Notes under the pieces: model-generated
The model's input: only the letters and a program-made list of their open reading frames with translations
What the model was told of the DNA's origin: nothing
Database searches by the model: none
Origin: QPIN01 sp965224575
GTDB lineage: Bacteria > Pseudomonadota > Gammaproteobacteria > Methylococcales > Methylomonadaceae
Reading direction: 5' to 3'
Length of the DNA: 64,000 bases
Assembly: GCA_965224575.1 (NCBI GenBank)
Contig: CBDCZQ010000006.1
Coordinates: 3,203,512 to 3,267,511, forward strand
Translations under genes and position numbers: made by a program
Shown here: in pieces, positions 46,673-55,503 of the stretch
Layout: each line of letters opens with the position of its first letter
How positions within the stretch are numbered: the first letter of the stretch is position 1

Positions 46673-46933
46673 ATGACTACAAATCAAGAATGCGACCAAA
46701 CAACTGAAACTGAAATACCACTTCGATATAATCTTAATTTTGATTCATCAGGAAATATTACGATCGCAAATACAGATAGGCAACTTATTTCAGGTCAAAG
46801 AGTTAAATTTCCAATAGATTGTAAGAAAATATTAAATGTTCGGAATATCCAGATTTTTGAGATTGAAGGATCCCATTATATTATTGTAGATAATGGAGGA
46901 ACATTAACAAAATATCCCCTAAGCCATGAGTAG
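46673..46933 (+). CDS. Small hypothetical protein, 86 residues
   Basis: An acidic, cysteine-containing small protein with no signal peptide or membrane segment. I recognise no family. The second half alternates hydrophobic and polar residues (NIQIFEIEGSHYIIVDNGG), suggesting a small beta fold. GGAG lies 7 bases before the ATG at 46673; the TTG at 46646 lacks one. It lies between the FecR protein gene and the regulator gene and could belong with either, or with the export operon beyond. Confidence 0.5.
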   Translation: MTTNQECDQTTETEIPLRYNLNFDSSGNITIANTDRQLISGQRVKFPIDCKKILNVRNIQIFEIEGSHYIIVDNGGTLTKYPLSHE

Positions 46934-47034
46934 ACGGATAATCGTCCAATAAGCTATGCACTATCTATAGGCTTTGCTATTAGTTGAGTTGAGTATTTTT
47001 TTTACCACAAATACTTTGGGGGGCGATTAATAGA

Positions 47035-47195
47035 TTTGATGATTATTTTATACCTCGTACGGCGTATAAACGTAAGTTGGAATAGCGATAGCGTTTTCTG
47101 GCATCTAACTTAGTTGTTACATGTTGTTGGGAAGGTGGAACGCGCTTTCGCTTTTTCACCCTACAAAACCGTTCTTAGTTTGATGATTATTTTAT
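47035..47195. repeat. Palindromic insert flanked by 17-bp direct repeats
   Basis: TTTGATGATTATTTTAT occurs at 47035-47051 and again at 47179-47195. Between them are two palindromic blocks of another family: one around 47071-47115 (GTAAGTTGGAATAGCGATAG) and one around 47130-47165 with arms AAGGTGGAACGCGC and TTTCACCCT. It looks like a small repeat element with a target duplication. The rest of the 392-bp gap (46934-47325) shows nothing more. Confidence 0.5.
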
Positions 47196-47325
47196 TAAAA
47201 ATTGTTGCATAATTTTGGGTGTGCTTATAATTTTTTAAAAAACTGCAATATAATTATTATTTACTTTTATTAGCCTTACACTATAAAGTATATAGTCTTA
47301 ATCCTTTAAAAATGAGTAGAAAACT

Positions 47326-47991
47326 GTGCAACAAGAAGCCTTTTTAGTCCTTAAAGACATCCCTTTTCTAGCAGAGTTGCCAGAAGAAATGATCTATGAT
47401 TTAGCATCTCATGCTAAAAAAAGTTCATTTCCTAAGCATGCTTTTATTATTACAGAAGGAGATGAAACCACTTCTTTGTATCTTATGCTAGAAGGTAAAG
47501 TACGGGTTTTTACTAGTGATGCTCAGGGTAAGGAAGTCACTTTGTTAATACAAACCCCCGTCTCTTATTTTGGTGAATTAGCCTTGCTTAGTGATGAACC
47601 AAGATCTACTTCTGTAGTCACCCTTGAGCCAACAAGCTGTGCAATTATTTCACAAGCTGATTTTAAAAACTGGCTTTCGGGGAAACCTGATGTGGCTTTT
47701 AATTTGATTAAAGACTTATCCTCTACTGTCAGAAGGTTGACTGATAAGGTTAAACAACTAGCTTTATTAAATGTTTATGAAAGAACAATACAGGCACTTC
47801 AGGAAATGGCGGTTGAAGAAGGGGACACTTTGGTCATCAATAATCGACCTACTCAGCAAGAACTAGCTAATTTGGTCGGTTCATCCAGAGAAATGGTTAA
47901 TAAGATCATGAAGGAATTAACCAAAGGTGGTTATATTAAAATTGAGGATAGAAGCCTTAGAATTGTACGAAAACTACCCGCGGCCTGGTGA
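47326..47991 (+). CDS. Crp/Fnr-family transcription regulator
   Basis: A regulator of 221 residues with an N-terminal cyclic-nucleotide-binding beta-roll (about 10-125) and a C-terminal winged helix (about 150-218). The phosphate-binding cassette is FGELALLSDEPRSTSV with the Glu and Arg used for cAMP. The recognition helix lies in PTQQELANLVGSSREMVNKIM. No cysteines suggestive of an FNR cluster are seen. The start is GTG at 47326; an ATG at 47312 is out of frame. The CHASE2 cyclase nearby makes a cyclic nucleotide ligand plausible. Confidence 0.9.
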   Translation: MQQEAFLVLKDIPFLAELPEEMIYDLASHAKKSSFPKHAFIITEGDETTSLYLMLEGKVRVFTSDAQGKEVTLLIQTPVSYFGELALLSDEPRSTSVVTLEPTSCAIISQADFKNWLSGKPDVAFNLIKDLSSTVRRLTDKVKQLALLNVYERTIQALQEMAVEEGDTLVINNRPTQQELANLVGSSREMVNKIMKELTKGGYIKIEDRSLRIVRKLPAAW

Positions 47992-47994
47992 TTT

Positions 47995-48076
47995 GTAGGT
48001 TGGGCTAACGGCTTTATCGTTAACCCAACATTTTTATCATCTGTCTGTTGGTTGCCAAAAAATACGACAGCCCAAC
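47995..48076. repeat. REP-like unit A and unit B
   Basis: Unit A (47995-48029) and diverged unit B (48046-48076) lie between two convergent genes and may act as a bidirectional transcript end. Confidence 0.75.
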
Positions 48077-48085
48077 AAACATAGC

Positions 48086-48928
48086 TTATGGGGAATAAAA
48101 GCTAGTATTTTGAGAGGTCATAACAGGTGCTTGAAAGCTAAAACTAGCTAAACAATTTACACCACCTACTAATTGTTCACCTGGATTTGGTAGTGCCATA
48201 CGGACTGTAAAACTTCCACTTGCAGGATCTATCAGTTGATCAACTATGGTTACTTTCGCTTTAAAGGTTTTGTTTGATGGTCGTTCTGGACGTATTTCTA
48301 CTTCCATCCCTTTTTCTATTAACCCAAAATATTCTGTTGGTGCGATTAGTTCTACACGGAGTGGATCAATTTGAGCTAACTTCATAATCGCTCGATCCAT
48401 CACTGATTCTCCTATCATTGCGAACTGCTCAATAACAATGCCATCAATTGGGCTTTTAATTGTTTTTAACTCTAACCTTGCTTGTGCTAGTTCTAGATTT
48501 AAATTTGCTATTTTTCTTTTTTCAGTAGCCTTTTGTAACTCAACTCTGGCTAAAGCAACTTCTGTTTCTGCTTTATCCTTTTCTATCTGAGAGACAGAAT
48601 TTTTTTTGTGTAAACCAGCCACTCTTTTTTCATTTCTTTTAGCAAACTTTAATTGAATTTGTCTATTTTTTATTTCACTAAAAGAGGCTGCTTCAAGCTT
48701 TGCGAGTTTAACTTTGGCAATTTCTATTGATGCTTCCATTTGTGCCAATGCCTGTCCCTTTTTTATCCGGGCACCTTTGTCAACAATTAAGCTTTCTAGA
48801 ATACCATCAACTGGACTACTAAGCTCTACATACATTTCTGGTTTTACCATACAATCCAGTTCTGCACGTTCTGATGCTTGCAGATAAAAGGGGAGGGTAG
48901 TAATTATTAAAAACAGTATATTTTTCAT
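48086..48928 (-). CDS. Periplasmic adaptor (HlyD/RND membrane-fusion protein)
   Basis: A protein of 280 residues with a signal peptide (about 1-18). It is short for an adaptor: a lipoyl half-motif (SPVDGILESLIVDKGARIKKG), a coiled-coil hairpin (about 70-155), the second lipoyl half (IKSPIDGIVIEQFAMIGESV) and a beta-barrel domain (about 185-265). There is no MP domain or transmembrane helix. It is the last gene of the four-gene minus-strand operon and would bridge an inner membrane unit to an outer membrane duct such as TolC. Confidence 0.85.
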   Translation of the reverse strand: MKNILFLIITTLPFYLQASERAELDCMVKPEMYVELSSPVDGILESLIVDKGARIKKGQALAQMEASIEIAKVKLAKLEAASFSEIKNRQIQLKFAKRNEKRVAGLHKKNSVSQIEKDKAETEVALARVELQKATEKRKIANLNLELAQARLELKTIKSPIDGIVIEQFAMIGESVMDRAIMKLAQIDPLRVELIAPTEYFGLIEKGMEVEIRPERPSNKTFKAKVTIVDQLIDPASGSFTVRMALPNPGEQLVGGVNCLASFSFQAPVMTSQNTSFYSP

Positions 48929-49048
48929 TAAGTTAGTTTTGTATTATTCATTCCAAAAACATTCTTATTTAACGTCTTATCTTTCTAGAGAAGGAAAATA
49001 ATATCTAAAAATATTTATATAGCTAAGAACTCAAAAGTGATTCTTCAG

Positions 49049-51073
49049 TTATTCAAATTTCCCTGAAAAAGCCAGAATTCTTTGTAAATGACGATCTTGT
49101 TTCTGCAATAACGTTCTAATACGACGCTGTTCCTTTTCATTTTTTTGTTGAGGCATTCGTAAAATTATATTCCCTATAAATTTAGGAAGCGGTTTATTAC
49201 CAGGGCATAAAGAAACCATTATTTTAAGCATAGCAGAGGAGTAGAAATTTGCTAGTGCAGGGTCTTGTAATGATAATATTGCTTCTGTACTACCAGGATC
49301 ACCTTGTCTTGCACATCGACCATATAATTGTCGATCAATGCGACGAGATTCATTCCGACTTAAAGCGATAACATGTAGGCCGCCCAATTTTGCAACGCTT
49401 GGACTGGGAGTAGTTCCATTTTTATTTCTTTCTGCTCCAAGCATAATATCGGTTCCTCTGCCTGCCATATTAGTTGCTACCGTAATAGCGTTAAGTTGTC
49501 CTGCCTGGGCAATAATTTCTGCTTCATGCTGATTTTGATTTGCATTTAATACACGATGTGAAAATCCTGTTGCTGTTAACCATTGACTGACCTGTTCTGA
49601 TTCATCAACGGAAGAGGTTCCAATTAAAATAGGGCGTTGTTGCTGGTGTATTGTTTTTATTCTACTGAGAAATATTTGCTTTCTAATCGTTTCATTACGA
49701 TAAATATTTTCCATTTGCAAAAGTCGTTTACTTATTTTGTTTGTAGCCACTTTGACTACATGTAACCCGTAAACTTGTTGTAACTCGCTTGAAACTTCAT
49801 TCAGTGTGCCCGAAGTTCCCCCTAGGCGAAGGTATCGAGCAAAAAAACGTTGGTAGCTAATTCTTGCTAAAGGTTCTCTTGGTTCACTAAGTAGACAGCC
49901 TTCTTTAGCTTCTATCATTTGATGCAAGCCTTGTTCCCAGCTGCGATCAGACATGACACGGCCCGTATATTCATCTACAATTTGAATTTTTTCTTCATTA
50001 ATCACGTAGTGTTTATTTCTTTTGTAAAAATATTCAGCTGATAAAGCTTGTTTTACCAACATTTCACGTTTTCGAGTATTTTTCCAAAGCTTGGGTAAAT
50101 TTTTTGTTAATTTGTCTAACGCAGCTTCTCCTTCAGAGGTCAGTTCAATTTGTCTGGTTTTATTATTAGCAGTAAAATCTTTGTGGATAAATAAGGCCGA
50201 TGCTAAAAATAGTGCATCATTAAAAGTTTCGGGTAAGTCTTCATTGGCAATGGTTTTAGTAATAATTAGAGGTGTTTTTGCTTCGTCAATGAGTATACTA
50301 TCTGCCTCATCTATTAAAGCGAAACATAAGCCACGTAATAGTAAAGGTTCTTTATTTTCTTGTTGCCTTTGAATTTCTTTAAACTGAGAACATAAACTCC
50401 CTGTGTTATCACCCATTGATATTTTATCTCGTAGATAATCAAAGGTAATTTGTTTATTAGTGGTATGAATAATATCGTTCAGATATGCTGCTTGTCTTTG
50501 CTCAGTTTCCATTCCTTCAATAACCGACCCACTTGTTAAGCCAAGTCTTTGATAAAGCGGCTTCATAGTTTCTGAGTCTCGAGCAGCAAGGTAATCATTT
50601 GAGGTGATAACATGTACAGGAATACCTGCTAAAGCTGCTGTACAAGCGGGCAGGGTGGTCGCCAGTGTTTTACCTTCACCCGTTTCCATTTCGGCAAGCA
50701 TACCGTTCATCATTATCCAGCCTCCAAAAACCTGTACATCGTAATGACGCAAACCTATGGTTCTGTTAGCAACTTCTCGAATAATGGCAAATGTTTTAAT
50801 AATTAGTGCATCTTTTAATCCTTGCAGATGAAGTTTATTGCGAATACCTTGAATAATTTGTGTTAATTCATCTTCAGAGCAATTTTTTAACGCTAGCTGA
50901 TATTTGTTAACTCGTCTGACAATATAGTTCTGTCTTTGGGTTTTTGGGTCAAATTTGTGCTGGAGCTTATCAAATTGGGAGGCAAAGTTCTGCTCCAGAT
51001 CTGTTAAACGAGACTCTGCCTTTTGTGGATAGCTGCCCAACCTAATGCCGGGTTTTAATAATAAACTAGACAT
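49049..51073 (-). CDS. SecA-like ATPase, shortened paralogue
   Basis: A protein of 674 residues with the SecA motor: Walker A TGEGKT (131-136), HVITSNDYLAARD, FDYLRDK, DEAD at 255-258 (LIDEADSILIDEAKTPL), PLARISYQRFFARYLRLGGTSGT, TNMAGRGTD and QLYGRCARQGDPGS. It lacks most of the C-terminal helical part and has no zinc-binding tail; housekeeping SecA has about 900 residues. It starts 8 bases inside the upstream M50-HlyD gene, so it works with that operon, perhaps driving a dedicated substrate. It is not the housekeeping copy. Confidence 0.88.
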   Translation of the reverse strand: MSSLLLKPGIRLGSYPQKAESRLTDLEQNFASQFDKLQHKFDPKTQRQNYIVRRVNKYQLALKNCSEDELTQIIQGIRNKLHLQGLKDALIIKTFAIIREVANRTIGLRHYDVQVFGGWIMMNGMLAEMETGEGKTLATTLPACTAALAGIPVHVITSNDYLAARDSETMKPLYQRLGLTSGSVIEGMETEQRQAAYLNDIIHTTNKQITFDYLRDKISMGDNTGSLCSQFKEIQRQQENKEPLLLRGLCFALIDEADSILIDEAKTPLIITKTIANEDLPETFNDALFLASALFIHKDFTANNKTRQIELTSEGEAALDKLTKNLPKLWKNTRKREMLVKQALSAEYFYKRNKHYVINEEKIQIVDEYTGRVMSDRSWEQGLHQMIEAKEGCLLSEPREPLARISYQRFFARYLRLGGTSGTLNEVSSELQQVYGLHVVKVATNKISKRLLQMENIYRNETIRKQIFLSRIKTIHQQQRPILIGTSSVDESEQVSQWLTATGFSHRVLNANQNQHEAEIIAQAGQLNAITVATNMAGRGTDIMLGAERNKNGTTPSPSVAKLGGLHVIALSRNESRRIDRQLYGRCARQGDPGSTEAILSLQDPALANFYSSAMLKIMVSLCPGNKPLPKFIGNIILRMPQQKNEKEQRRIRTLLQKQDRHLQRILAFSGKFE

Positions 51074-53219
51074 TGATGTGCCTTAAAAATACTTGACTTA
51101 TCCGTCGATACCATTGGGTTACCAATGCTTCGCCTCCATGATCGATACGAACATAAGCTCTTGTACCTAAAGGGACTTCATCTTGTTGTGGATTAAATTC
51201 TAAATCAAAAATAAATAATTTTTCCTGAGTTGCCAGCATATCTTCACTATTTAAAGTACTTGTAATTTTTCCACCACCACTAGTTGATAAAGCAGCACTG
51301 GGAAGTCGGTTTGTTGCTTCTGGGGTCTGGTTAACTATGTGAGCAGCATATTCTTTGCCAGCATTTGAGGCGAGTCTTAATTTAATCCCTACAATTTTTT
51401 CTCGTAATTGACCCATATTATCCTGGCGTATAACCATACGTATTTTAGGAGGCTCGTCGTCTAAAATATAACCTAATAATTCTCCATGGCGTATGTAACG
51501 GCCTAAAATATCATCAATATTTGGAAATAAAATTTTTCCATTTTTTTGTGCTATGACAGACATAGTGTTGATCTTATTACGTGCATAGTTTAATTCTGAT
51601 TTAGCTACACGCACCGCTTCTTTCGCTTTTTCTATCTCTACAATATTACGGCTTTGTCGTTTTGCTCTGTATTGTATTTCTAATTCTTGTAGGTTTGCAT
51701 GAGCAATTTTAACTTTAGATTCTAAAAAAGGATCACTTAGATAAATAATTGGGGTTCCTGAGGTAACTAGTTGGTTATTAAATACTTGAGGGGAGCCTGC
51801 GAAACCATCTTGTTCAGCTTTTAATAGTGCCTCTTCTGGAAGCCAGACTACACCTTCGGCCATGGTATAAGAGGGTAGGGGGATAAACCCTATAGCAGAA
51901 ATAAACAAAACAAATAGGGTGGTACTAAAAATTATTCCACGGTTACGTTGATTTGCAAGACTTGGGCTGCTGATAAGAAAACTAGCAGCTTTATATAAGG
52001 GGCGTAGGATTTGCAAGCTAATTAACCAGATTGCCAATAATACACCTAGAAAAAAGAAGGTATCAGTGACATAAATACAAATAAACCACAAGATATATAG
52101 TCGATAGAGTAGGGAGGATAGGCTGTAAATAATGAACCAAGGTGTTTCACCAGGCGCATAGCTAGGTGAGGTAATATGTTTTAAACCAAAAAGATAGCGT
52201 TGAAAAAAATAATGCCAATATTTAAAAGACCGTTGATACAAGTTAGGTATGCTCAGTGCATCAGAAAGCATATAGTAGCCATCAAATTTTAATAAAGGAT
52301 TACCATTAAAAAAAATTGAAGATATTCCTCCAATAATAAAAATATTAAAACCAATGTTTTGAATAATACCGGGTTCTACAGCCAGGAAAAGTAGTAACCC
52401 TAAAGCTGCCAAGAAGGTCTCAACTATAATGCCTGCGGCACTGACCAAGATACGTTTATATTTACTTCTAAAATGTGTTGTTGTAGAAACATCAACATAG
52501 GGAACAGGCATAAACATCAAAAAATTGATGCCCATTTCATGGACTTCTCCACCTTCCAACTTAGCACTAAAAGCGTGGCCTAACTCATGTAAAAACTTAA
52601 TTGGCGGATATAACAAAAACAAAAATAGTAAGTTATAAGGTGAAAGAGCATTTACAGTGAAATGTTGGTTAATTTGTGGCCAATTCAATGCAGCTTGCAT
52701 GGTCGTATAGCTCATCAACACTAGCCAGATAATAGCCACCCAACCAGTAAACATCCATTTGACTTTATTAAAATATTTATTGAGAAAACTATCTGGATCC
52801 CACAAAGGGATTTTTTGAGCCAGTGGGTTGGAAAAGCGTTGTAGAAGTTTAGATCGTTTATATTGAACCTGCTTCTCAAACATTTCCTCTGTATTACTTA
52901 GCTTTTTATTTGACTGAATTAAATCAGCCGAATGTAATTGACCTAACAGTTGAAGTATTTCTTCTTGTCCAGGTGCATAGTTATTTATTTGTTCACTTAG
53001 TTGAGAATAAATTTCTTCTACGCTACGTTTCCCATCCAGAAGCCCTATAAATTGATAGGCAGTTGGATTAAAACGATGGCTTCGACCATTTATCTTATTT
53101 TCTAATAAATACCATATTAAACCGCGATAACTATGTCTATGGATATTAATATGGCTGTGTAAAGCAGGCTGGAGTTTAGCAACTTTATACCAATGAGGAC
53201 TAAATAGATTATTGTTCAT
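51066..53219 (-). CDS. PqqD-like / M50 site-2 protease / HlyD fusion protein
   Basis: A polytopic membrane protein of 717 residues. Residues about 25-105 resemble a PqqD-type peptide-binding domain (FNPTAYQFIGLLDGKRSVEEI). An M50 protease core with HELGH (211-215) and a second metal ligand in KFDGYYMLSD (Asp313) lies among about ten membrane helices. From about 450 on there is a HlyD-like part: lipoyl half, coiled coil (about 490-545) and a barrel. Such fusions occur with RiPP and efflux systems. The HExxH is intact, so proteolysis during export is possible. Confidence 0.86.
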   Translation of the reverse strand: MNNNLFSPHWYKVAKLQPALHSHINIHRHSYRGLIWYLLENKINGRSHRFNPTAYQFIGLLDGKRSVEEIYSQLSEQINNYAPGQEEILQLLGQLHSADLIQSNKKLSNTEEMFEKQVQYKRSKLLQRFSNPLAQKIPLWDPDSFLNKYFNKVKWMFTGWVAIIWLVLMSYTTMQAALNWPQINQHFTVNALSPYNLLFLFLLYPPIKFLHELGHAFSAKLEGGEVHEMGINFLMFMPVPYVDVSTTTHFRSKYKRILVSAAGIIVETFLAALGLLLFLAVEPGIIQNIGFNIFIIGGISSIFFNGNPLLKFDGYYMLSDALSIPNLYQRSFKYWHYFFQRYLFGLKHITSPSYAPGETPWFIIYSLSSLLYRLYILWFICIYVTDTFFFLGVLLAIWLISLQILRPLYKAASFLISSPSLANQRNRGIIFSTTLFVLFISAIGFIPLPSYTMAEGVVWLPEEALLKAEQDGFAGSPQVFNNQLVTSGTPIIYLSDPFLESKVKIAHANLQELEIQYRAKRQSRNIVEIEKAKEAVRVAKSELNYARNKINTMSVIAQKNGKILFPNIDDILGRYIRHGELLGYILDDEPPKIRMVIRQDNMGQLREKIVGIKLRLASNAGKEYAAHIVNQTPEATNRLPSAALSTSGGGKITSTLNSEDMLATQEKLFIFDLEFNPQQDEVPLGTRAYVRIDHGGEALVTQWYRRISQVFLRHINV

Positions 53220-53239
53220 AAAAACATCCGTCTAAGGAA

Positions 53240-55012
53240 TTACCAAGACCAAAACCAAAGTCGTAGCCAATCAAACATTTCATGAGTCCAGATCCATAGC
53301 ACTTTAGCGCGCCCTGCATTAATTTTACCTATCCCTTCCATACCAGGGCGAAGCAAGTCTGGAGCATCAAGCAAAGAAGCTTCAACTCGAAATATGTTAG
53401 AGCCATCTTCAGTAGTGGCTACTGCGGTAATTTTTTTAACCGTTAAGTCTAGTCTACGATTAGGTATGCTAGAGAGGGAAAGAGTTCCAGGCTGCTCTGG
53501 CTTAATATAAGATATTGAACGTTCATCAACTTTTAAAATAACTCGATAGCCTTCAAGAGGCGCTATTTTAAATAAAGTATCACCACGCTCTACAGGTGAA
53601 CCTAGCATTTGGCTCAGATCACCTTCAATGACTACACCATCAAAAGGTGCGATAAGCTGAACCTTTTCAAGCTGTTTTATAGTCAAATCCCTTTCTGCTG
53701 TTATTTGTTTAATTTGAGCACTTGTAATTCTAACTTGTACCAAATCTTGTAATGAAAGCGCTTCTCGGTATTCACGACGAGTTTGCTGAATTTGCCCATT
53801 TAGTTTAGCTAACTCTAATTTTAGCTCTGAATCTTCGAGCGTTGCCATAATATCGTCTTTAGCAACCGTATCACCCGCTTGTACAGACGCAGAAACAAGA
53901 TAACCAGCAATTGGCGCAGCCACGATACGTTGGACTTTACCTTCTAAAATGGCATCAGATGTTACACGAAAATCTATTTCTATTAAGCTACTAAATAATA
54001 AAACTAAAGAAGTTGCAATTGCAAAAAGTTTTACCTTTAGAAACTTTAAACCAAAAATATCCCCCATTTTTTTCTTAAAAGTTGAAAGTAACTTTTGAGA
54101 TAAACTTTTTTCGCTTTCTTTTTTTGATGAGAGAAAAGGAGCAACTAAAGCCATTGTTAGTTGACATTTATTAACAGTCTCATTATCAAATGGTTTATCA
54201 GAACTTCGCATTAAGGTAATAGCACCAAACACTTGTTGCTGATAAACCAAAGGAATGGAACACAAGGACGCAGTATCAAAACAGTCAACTAATCTTTGAT
54301 GTGCATGATTTATAAATGTAGATTTTGAATCTGGATAAATGATATTGCTATCCTGATCAATGGCTTCATCCATCGCATCAGAATACTTCTTCATCAAATT
54401 AGCTCGTTCATCAAAATCTGCACTGTTAGAAAGAGCAACAACTTCACAGTGCTGTTTTTTATACTCTGCAAACGCAACACGCTCACAATCAAATTTTTGG
54501 GTTAATTCTGTTACCAACTGAATAAGAACTTTTTGATAACTTTCTTGTTCAAAGCATGCTGCAAGAAACCCTACAATTCCATTATAAAAATTGTCATCAT
54601 GGTGATTATCTGCATGAGATAGCTGTAGCCACTGGGCTCCTAGCTGAAGAGAGTTAAAAATTTCAGTACGATTACTTGATGGTAAAGGGTGAACTTTTAA
54701 AACAATAACACCCAATAATTCAGTTTTTAAATAAACTGGTAAGGCATAAAAATCAAAAGGTTTTTTATCTTTACTAGGTATATTTGGAATGCAGACTTGT
54801 TTTTGTTTTTTTAAAGCATATTTAACAATAGGCATAAAATCTCCATATTGTTTAAGATCTGGCGGCCATTTAGCTAAGGGGCGAATTTCTTTATTATGAG
54901 TGTCTAGCATCATAAACATAGCAGAATTAGCTTCTGGAATAATGTTACAAAGAATTTCTAACCAATGCTGGGAAAAGTTTTTTTTCATTACTGTGTTAAA
55001 TAACAGGTGCAT
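53240..55012 (-). CDS. GAF-HlyD fusion protein
   Basis: A protein of 590 residues. The cytosolic part (about 1-310) holds one or two GAF-like sensor domains (ELLGVIVLKVHPL and VFGAITLMRSSDKPFDNETV). One transmembrane helix lies at about 328-345, then a periplasmic HlyD-type adaptor with RIVAAPIAGYLVSASVQAGD, a coiled coil and LIAPFDGVVIEGDLSQMLGS. It is the first gene of the operon, 20 bp before the M50 fusion. It may couple an intracellular ligand to export. The start at 55012 is ATG; an ATG at 54988 is also possible. Confidence 0.86.
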   Translation of the reverse strand: MHLLFNTVMKKNFSQHWLEILCNIIPEANSAMFMMLDTHNKEIRPLAKWPPDLKQYGDFMPIVKYALKKQKQVCIPNIPSKDKKPFDFYALPVYLKTELLGVIVLKVHPLPSSNRTEIFNSLQLGAQWLQLSHADNHHDDNFYNGIVGFLAACFEQESYQKVLIQLVTELTQKFDCERVAFAEYKKQHCEVVALSNSADFDERANLMKKYSDAMDEAIDQDSNIIYPDSKSTFINHAHQRLVDCFDTASLCSIPLVYQQQVFGAITLMRSSDKPFDNETVNKCQLTMALVAPFLSSKKESEKSLSQKLLSTFKKKMGDIFGLKFLKVKLFAIATSLVLLFSSLIEIDFRVTSDAILEGKVQRIVAAPIAGYLVSASVQAGDTVAKDDIMATLEDSELKLELAKLNGQIQQTRREYREALSLQDLVQVRITSAQIKQITAERDLTIKQLEKVQLIAPFDGVVIEGDLSQMLGSPVERGDTLFKIAPLEGYRVILKVDERSISYIKPEQPGTLSLSSIPNRRLDLTVKKITAVATTEDGSNIFRVEASLLDAPDLLRPGMEGIGKINAGRAKVLWIWTHEMFDWLRLWFWSW

Positions 55013-55120
55013 ACCAATAGCTTCAATTAAAAACAGTATAGTTGATATTTTTAATTATGGACTGGTCAATTAATTATAAGGAAAACTATTATATAAGGAA
55101 TTGTGATAGCAATACAAAAT

Positions 55121-55218
55121 ACTTCGCATAATGTGGTTGAGCATTATGTAACTAAAATACTTTGTAAAATCAATACCATACGAAGTATTTTTTTTTCATA
55201 ATCTCTGTTATGCGAGGT
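55121..55218. other. Paired dif-like att sites, CTXphi type (copy 1)
   Basis: Site 1: XerC-like arm ACTTCGCATAA (55121-55131), a 12-bp central region (55132-55143) and XerD-like arm TTATGTAACTA (55144-55154). Site 2, inverted: TTTTTTCATAA (55191-55201), a 6-bp centre (55202-55207) and TTATGCGAGGT (55208-55218). The outer arms pair at 10 of 11 positions and the inner arms at about 8 of 11, so single strands can fold with a central bubble. Between them a stem AAATACTT/AAGTATTT plus T run may also terminate transcripts. Confidence 0.8.
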
Positions 55219-55230
55219 TTAATCATCTAT

Positions 55231-55503
55231 TTATCTTCTATCTCTTTCCCATCTTTCTAATGCTAATTTTCTAGCATCATCTCTTGATTGGTTAGGCATT
55301 CTTTTCAATTCATAATCAGTTAAATTTACTAACAGTTTTTCTCTGTGAGTTAATGGTTTCTCCTTTTTACTCTGGTTTCTATCATTATTCTTTTTTTTGA
55401 ATATTGATCTAATTGCTATTAATCCAACTAATCCTATTAATCCTATCCCTGTTAATCCGTAGTTGTTTATAAGCTCATTCATCATTTCTAGTTCTTTTTG
55501 CAT
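55231..55503 (-). CDS. Phage membrane protein, 90 residues
   Basis: A small protein with one membrane helix (about residues 17-34, GLTGIGLIGLVGLIAI) followed by a long basic, charged tail. I do not recognise a family. It overlaps the end of the upstream minus-strand gene by 29 bases, so the two are one transcript, opposite to the main phage operon. An accessory or immunity role is possible. Confidence 0.6.
   Translation of the reverse strand: MQKELEMMNELINNYGLTGIGLIGLVGLIAIRSIFKKKNNDRNQSKKEKPLTHREKLLVNLTDYELKRMPNQSRDDARKLALERWERDRR

Noticed and set aside
49049..51073. Housekeeping SecA
   Set aside because: It lacks the C-terminal helical region and zinc tail, is about 230 residues too short and overlaps the M50-HlyD gene; it is a paralogue.
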